Shown here one piece after another: positions 47,484-64,000 of a DNA stretch of 64,000 bases. Both the position numbers and the translations under genes were made by a program. The number at the start of each line of letters is the position of its first letter. Position 1 is the stretch's first letter. The notes below the pieces were generated by a model, which was given only the letters and a program-made list of their open reading frames with translations, was not told the origin of the DNA and searched no databases. Source of the stretch: Corbicula japonica (taxonomy: Eukaryota; Mollusca; Bivalvia; Venerida; Cyrenidae); contig JAZAYU010000685.1 in the NCBI GenBank assembly GCA_038501625.1, positions 62,001 to 126,000 on the forward strand, given 5' to 3'.

Positions 47484-47840
47484 AACCCTTTCTTGCATCT
47501 ATATATTTTATTGAATGTAAGAACAGTGTAGATCCAGATCAGCCAGCACATGTGTGCCTTCAGTGTAGATCCAGATCAGCCAGCACATGTGTGCCTTCAG
47601 TGTAGATCCAGATCAGCCAGCACATGTGTGCCTTCAGTGTAGATCCAGATCAGCCAGCACATGTGTGCCTTCTGATTAAGATCTACAATACTGGACTTCT
47701 TATTTATTAGGTTATTTCTGACCAATAAAGCAAACAGTGCAGATCTTGATCAGATGGCATGGATGTGCCAGATGATCTAGATCTATACTGTTTGCACAAA
47801 TGTCAAATTATCAAATGTGTATAATATGGTGTGAAGGGTT
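47484..47840. mobile_element. PiggyBac-like MITE with an internal 37-bp tandem expansion
   Basis: The family ends are TTAACCCTTTCTTGC and GTGAAGGGTTAG. Inside, 47523-47670 holds four near-identical 37-bp units beginning CAGTGTAGATCCAGATCAGC. Other copies in the window have this block once, so the expansion is local. Confidence 0.7.
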
Positions 47841-47849
47841 AGCTATATT

Positions 47850-49045
47850 GTACTACATATATTGTTGACAAATGTATCATATGTAACTGAAGTCAATCAG
47901 CCCCCATTTGAAATGTTCATTTTCATTTCAAAAAGGAATCCCAGGTTAATGTTTGACCTAATTATACTTTATTACTTAAAGATACCTCTGTAAGAATTTA
48001 TCAATGCCAGGAGATCTATCTTGAAACAGTATGCAGGCAATGGCTTAGAGGGAAATAGTCTCCCAAATGTCCAGAACTTTTCCCTTTCCCGATGCTCAGA
48101 CAAGAGAAAGTTGTTTCCTTTATGTTTCATAAAGACTGCAAAAATCCTGGTTTACATCACCCTAAAACTGGAAAAACCTCTCCCTGTCCAATACCTGATT
48201 ATGGTACAACAAATTCAAATGCTATACATATCAGAGACATTTCTATAAACAATATCTCTATGGATACAATGTTTATTAACTATTGGACGGACAGTTGATA
48301 TCAGTGCTTAAAAAGACATAAAAAGGTACATACAGGACACATAGTCAGTAAATGTATTAGAGACAACTACAATTAGATATTTCAAAACAAAACAAACCGA
48401 TTGTGTTTGCCTTCCACAATTTCTGAAAAACCATTGTCAAAATTTAGAAACTGATACACAAAACATGGACTAATTAGTTAATGAACATGACCTGGATTAA
48501 TTATTCTATATACAGTAATTTAAAATATGCAAGATAATAGTATCAAAAGATTAAAGTTGTCATCTTGAAGTACTAGTATTGAGTACAAATAATGTTTCTT
48601 ATATATGTTAGTAGTATTTCTAAAATACAGTTATTTTTATATAATATTCACATATGAAACCATAAACAGTTAGATATCAATAAGTCAACACTACTGGCCA
48701 ACTATAAAACATTGTGTGACACTGCGTGTACCAATTTCATAGGTGAAAGTTGTGGACCTTTCAAATGAAAAGATTAGCATAACAGTATTTTTTAAAATCA
48801 TTACAATTGGCAAATGAAGCTATTGTCCAGTTTTATTTATTTTCCTAAACAATAATGATGACAGTAAAAATTTAAAAACACACTTTTAAGAAACATTAAA
48901 CATTAATTAAAATAGCATGTGAAAGATACAGTTAATAATACTAGGCAAGTATGGCATTGTTTTTGCAAGAACAATCTACCAGTAACACAAGGACTCACTG
49001 GTAACAAACTGTCAGTCTTGACAAAAAGCCAGACCTAATGGTTGC
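47850..49045. other. No supported gene
   Basis: Two overlapping plus-strand frames of 75 and 68 codons (48021-48298) have ordinary-looking composition but no domain, no splice context and no repeat match. I do not call them genes. Confidence 0.35.
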
Positions 49046-49049
49046 TTAG

Positions 49050-49288
49050 CCCTTTCTTCCATATATTTATATATATGCCTTTATGGCATGGGCGAACAGT
49101 GTAGATCTAGATCAGCCAGCACATTCTGTGCTGTCTTATTACGATCTGCACTGTTCACTATTTGATTTATTACATAATTTCTGACCGAGATGCAACCAGT
49201 TTATATCTTGATCAGCATGGATGTTCCGACACCTGGATCTACACTGGTCACATACCCGTGAAAATGTGCATATATGGAGTAAAGGGAT
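49050..49288. mobile_element. PiggyBac-like palindromic MITE
   Basis: It runs from GCCCTTTCTTCCATATATTT to GTGCATATATGGAGTAAAGGG with paired GATCTAGATCAGCC and CTGGATCTACACTGG blocks. Moderately diverged. Confidence 0.6.
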
Positions 49289-49289
49289 A

Positions 49290-50610
49290 GTTCAAACTAG
49301 TCTACAGTCATTAAAAGAAGTCCCAATAGGCACAAAACACTTGTATCAGTAAAAAACCAGTTGTTGTTTCTTTTACAACAAACACATTATAACAAAAATG
49401 ATTTTAATAGGGAAGTTTTAATTCTGATGTAAAGGAAAATTATGTCTCCTGTGAATGACATAAACAAGTTATGTTTTAACTAACATCAGGCTGAGAATGA
49501 CTATGCAAACGTTAGTTATGAATAATTCAGATTTTGAAAAATTGCAGATGTTCCAGATGATCTTGATCTACTCTCTCAGCACAAGTGGAGAAAAAACAAC
49601 AATGTATATACTCTCCAAATTTAATAAAAGGGCCACTTTTGTAGGCTGTAATTGTTTAGATTAACATTTTGAACAGTTTTTGATTAATTAAGTTTTGTTC
49701 TTATTGTTATTTCATATAACCAATGAATTAGTCGTCGGTGTTGAATTATTAAACAGAAACAGGTGTGTCGAATTATCTAAGCAGGAAAACTTACAGACTA
49801 CAAAAATGGCCCTTATCAAATTTTAGGTAGTAACATATAATATAAGCAATAATATTTATAAATGTCACAGTGGTCAGTAGAAACAGCAAAACTGAGTAGC
49901 ATTTATGAAAAGAGTTAAAACAGTTAGTTAAAACAACGACATTTTAAAACAGGAAAAATAAAGAGCTCTCTTGTTATTGACACTGGAATGTTAAATTGTT
50001 AAATGTCATAAAAGATATAAGATTACATTCTCTGATTATTATAGAAGAAAATGAAGAAAACAATAACAAAGAAAAAACACACTTTTTACATATGTGATAC
50101 AAGCATTTACAAAAAAAAGGATAAAAACAAATCTGACCCAAATTTTATTAAACTGAGACCGGAGTTTAATTTCACTGGTAAGTTCTGAGACTGTGCTCAA
50201 TTACAACTAATCGGGTTGCTGAGATTTTAGACTGGTCTCCCAAGTTGAATAACACTGAGAATGACCCTGTGATAATAATGTGACGTAACAAGTAGACTTC
50301 AGCCAGGTTAGACATCAACTTCAACACTGAACAACATGATCATTGCATCCTTTTCATATGCCTTCAATAAGCTTCACTGAATATAGTCTGAGTTTACACA
50401 TTGAGATGTAATTATGAAGTTATAGATAATTGGACTAATCAATATAATTGGTAATTCATTTATTTTAATTATAGCCCCTTTATGGTTAAGTTAAATTGCT
50501 TACTTACAACTTAGCACTTTACCTTTTTAGGAATACAGCTCATAGGTAAAAATCTACCTATACCACAATGAATTTTTATATGCATATATCACAAACAGAA
50601 GTGGTCTGTT
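49290..50610. other. Downstream flank of the Deltex-type gene
   Basis: AT-rich, non-coding as far as can be seen. Part may be 3' untranslated region of the minus-strand gene that stops at 50612. I cannot place a poly(A) site with confidence. Confidence 0.4.
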
Positions 50611-50611
50611 T

Positions 50612-60946
<10,335 letters not shown>

Positions 60947-61042
60947 CTGCAAAATATGAACAGAATAAATTAAGCTCTAATTACTTTAACACCACCACAT
61001 GACAACAAAAACTGAAACTAGAAATGCGTTCAACACACAACC

Positions 61043-62655
61043 GGCTGTCAAGTGGTCTTTCTTCAAAAAGTAGGAAAAAAATAGGAACCATTTTGACAAA
61101 AAAGTAGGAGAAAAGTAGGAACTTTTTCCTCAAAAGTAGGAATACATAACAGTCTTTCCAGTCGGGATGTCACTCTTTCTGTTACACATTATATGCATCA
61201 TGGTCATCCAGCTGAGGCCCCAACACACAAGTCAGACTGCCACTGGTAACTTAGAGAGAGGTCTATGTGCAGTCAGTTTGGGTCAATGGGGCCTCACATT
61301 GGTGAATATAAACAGCACTACAGCAATACCATGGGTTTAGTCTTCTTGCTATTATGAGAGGTATTCGAAAAGAATTGCAATTGCAGTTTTATTGCGGAAA
61401 AATATTGATTTTTAAGTGTTTCAAGTTATACCTAGATCAGACCTCTTAGCAGGCCTGAAAAAACTAGACTGTGTCCTGGGGATACAGATGCTCCAAATTC
61501 TACAACAACATTTGTAAAACAAAGGGCCATAACTGTGGTAAAACTGGTCACAGGAAAATTTTTTCTTTACAATTATCTTCAGATCCTGCTCGATCAATCT
61601 TTGCAAGATTGAAAGAATTCTGCCCGAAGGTAAATGAGTTGTTGATGCCACAAGATTGGGGGACAAGTGCAACTCTCTATGACACCCACCTAGGGAGCAT
61701 TACGAGTGCAACTCTATATGCCTCACACTTCATGGGGGCATAAAATGGGGTTTTATAAAGGCTCCAGTCTATGGAAAAAAGGCCTTTTACTGTAAAATAT
61801 TTCAAAATAACAAATAAATAAAGGATACATTTGTTGGAATTCTCACTGAAAAAGCATTACATACATGTATATCAGTATATAAGTGTAGGGGAAGGGGCCC
61901 ATGCCCTATAATTTTGGGGAAAAAGTAAATTTACATTTGGAAACCTACACTAAAACCACATATTTCTGAAAAAGGTATGTTTTTTTATCTCAACTTTGCT
62001 CAAAATGCTTATCTTCACAAGACCTCGCCCTAGTGTAAACATCGTTTCACCAGACCTGATTTTTTTAAATTATATAACAACTCAGCATTTGTTACAACCA
62101 TCACAAAAATTCAGACATTCATAAAGCAAGCAGTACTCAATTGCAATAAAAGATTGGGCATTTAGACAAATGCTGAGTTACATTAACAATGCTGAATACA
62201 TGGAACACCCATGGTCTGGAAAACAGTACTGCAAACATCTACATGTATGTGGTCTGGTGAACACAACAGCATTCTGAAAAACTCAAAAAGATAGGAGGGG
62301 TAGAAATAAGTAGTACAACCATTACTGTGGCAAGGCAAGGAGTCTACAGATTTTGAGTGAAAACTACAGGCTTTTTGGCCTTTTTATAGGTTTTTCAGCA
62401 GCAGGGGTTTTATCAATGCCAAGAGATGTGGTGCATGACCTATACTTTGAGGGAAAATAACATTATTTCTTCTATTTGGGGATAAAATACCTTACTTTTT
62501 GTGGAAAACTGCAAGATTTAAAAGAAATTTTCTGAGGGGAAGGCGCCTGTAGTCTGTTTCTACTAAAGAAGAAAAAAAGCCCTGAGAAGATTTAAAAGGT
62601 TTTAAGTTTGCACTGTAATTACAGGTCTTTAAAGGTTTTGAAGGTTACGCTATTA
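61043..62655 (-). mobile_element. TIR element, GGCTGTCAAG family, copy 3 (reverse, truncated)
   Basis: It starts GGCTGTCAAGTGGTCTTTC and runs antiparallel to copies 1 and 2, with the TATGCCCC-type repeat at about 61475-61745. It stops near AAGGTTACGC, where copy 2 still has about 580 bp to its other end. Frames of 83 and 90 codons inside are repeat products. Confidence 0.75.
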
Positions 62656-64000
62656 CAGGCTGTCAACCAGGTCATCTCCAAAATATAGGAAAAATATAGG
62701 AATATTTTTGCAACAAATATAGGAGTTTTTGGTTGATTTTGAGGCAAAATATAGGAGTTTGGAACTGATAATAGTTTTATTTACTTGCACTTATACAAAT
62801 GATTTTCGCATGTGCATTTACTGTTTGTACAATTATCAATGTCCAAAATGTCCACTGTAAAAATGATGGAAACCATTAACTTTAACATCAGCACCATCAA
62901 GCACATCACCAGCATCTGAATGACCATTCAGACATGGGGGAAATGCAGAAAATGCATTAACAAAGCCGGATTTTTCAGTTTTAGTTTGTCTTCTAGCATC
63001 AACCTATCCACTCATAGTCATATTGCTGTGTGTGTAAAAATCTGGGTTACAATGTCCAAAAGGGTTCAGTCAAAAGTGACCCCAAGGCCTTACTTGTAGG
63101 CAATACATCACACAAAATTATATGCCCTTCACTTCTCTAGAAGTTCTGGAATATGATTCCATTTATTTATTTAATCTACATGGAACAGTTCTGCAGTCAA
63201 ATAAGATAGTTAACTACAAAGAATATTGCTACAAGTTTCAGAGAAATGATAAAACTTATGAAGTTATAATCATAACTGAACTTTAATTCAAACTGCCATT
63301 AAATTTCTATACAAAAGCAATAACTTTCAAAAGCCAAAGCTTTCTTGGGAATAGATGGACATTATACCTTTCAGGTTCATTGAAGTTTAACAGTAATTTA
63401 ACTTTTATCCATTGAGTGGTTCCATAAAAACATAATAGTTTTAGAAAACTATGCAAATATTTTGCAGATTATCCTACTAAAAAAATTTGCCTTTTGAAAA
63501 TTATTGTTTTTGTAAAGACACCTTCTTTTGCATACACTCTTTTCCAACAGAGTTTGATAACACTCTTTTCAAACTGGAAAACTGACCACAAAAGTTAGCT
63601 GAAGCATTCATGTTCACAGTCAAGCATGTTTTTCCCAGGTGTCCATCTTGATGTTTTAAACAATCACATACACCATACCAAATATAAGCTATCTAGTCCT
63701 TGCAGTTGGTGAATAAAATTTAATGATCTTTAACATTTTCTGCATTTGGTTGCAACTGCAACAAGAATTCTGCATAGAAGTGAAAATTTGTTTTTGTTAG
63801 GTAAGCCTTAATACACAGAAACCTGCTACAAAGTTGTTAGAGAATCAGATTAAAACTTAAGTAAATGCCACCCGCCAAGTTTTCACCAATCTAAAAGTTG
63901 AGTTTTGTTTTTGAAAAAAAAAAGAAGAAAGCAAAAGCAGTATCAAAGCAATATCTACTCTCTTCATTAATTGACAAAAACAAATACTAAAAAATATAGG
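62656..64000 (+). mobile_element. Related TIR element beginning CAGGCTGTCAACC (continues past window)
   Basis: It opens CAGGCTGTCAACCAGGTCAT, close to the start of copy 2, followed by repeated ATATAGGAA and ATATAGGAG motifs. This parallels the TCCTACTTTT subterminal repeats of the first family. The window ends in AAAAAATATAGG, possibly near its other end. The interior is AT-rich with no recognised gene. Confidence 0.5.

Noticed and set aside
48021..48298. Two overlapping plus-strand ORFs of 75 and 68 codons
   Set aside because: They lie in different frames of one stretch with no splice signals or homology I can recognise. Possible but unsupported.
61421..61743. 83- and 90-codon ORFs at the right side
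   Set aside because: Both lie in the TATGCCCC-type repeat within the third GGCTGTCAAG element and match the other non-coding copies.

Overview
The window looks like bivalve mollusc nuclear DNA. It is AT-rich, its genes are split by many introns, and non-coding sequence dominates. The repeats include several types common in bivalves: minisatellite-bearing elements with a CCGT/ACGG tract (pearl or Helentron-like), TATGCCCC...GGGGCAT elements, and many short inverted-repeat transposons. The species is not determined.

Region 1 (1-20036). After a terminal copy of a GGCTGTCAAG-ended element, positions 3125-20036 read as one 16.9-kb DNA transposon of EnSpm/CACTA type. It starts and ends with CCCCTGCGA..TTCTAGAACT in inverted orientation, is flanked by TT on both sides, and has arrays of GTTCNNGAAC palindromes just inside each end. 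It carries two head-to-head genes that I could splice in phase from start to stop: a 392-residue coiled-coil/BEN-domain protein (minus, 7 exons) and a 957-residue C2H2 plus CACTA-type transposase-like protein (plus, 4 exons). A 607-codon hAT-like ORF, a pearl-like repeat and other insertions sit in the introns.

Region 2 (20037-29750). At least 13 copies of a roughly 130-bp unit encode, on the minus strand, the core ILLDGLDEWIHPKSC. This resembles the Walker B segment of NACHT/STAND NTPases. All copies examined are broken by stops or frameshifts. Transposons are stacked inside this array up to four levels deep.

Region 3 (29750-50600). No intact gene was found. There is a transposase relic, several piggyBac-like MITEs (TTAA target sites), an 8.3-kb satellite of about 235 units of 35 bp each centred on the palindrome GTTGACAGTCAAC with higher-order duplications, and a separate 36-bp relative.

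Region 4 (50600-64000). A minus-strand gene, 5'-incomplete in the window, has six recognised exons joining in phase. It encodes a KH-like region, a macro domain, a RING finger and a Deltex C-terminal domain. This combines on one chain the functions that vertebrates split between PARP9 and DTX3L. Its introns hold a 3.3-kb transposon with a nested hAT insertion (8-bp target duplication) and a 47-bp minisatellite next to a splice donor. Two more related transposon segments fill the right edge.
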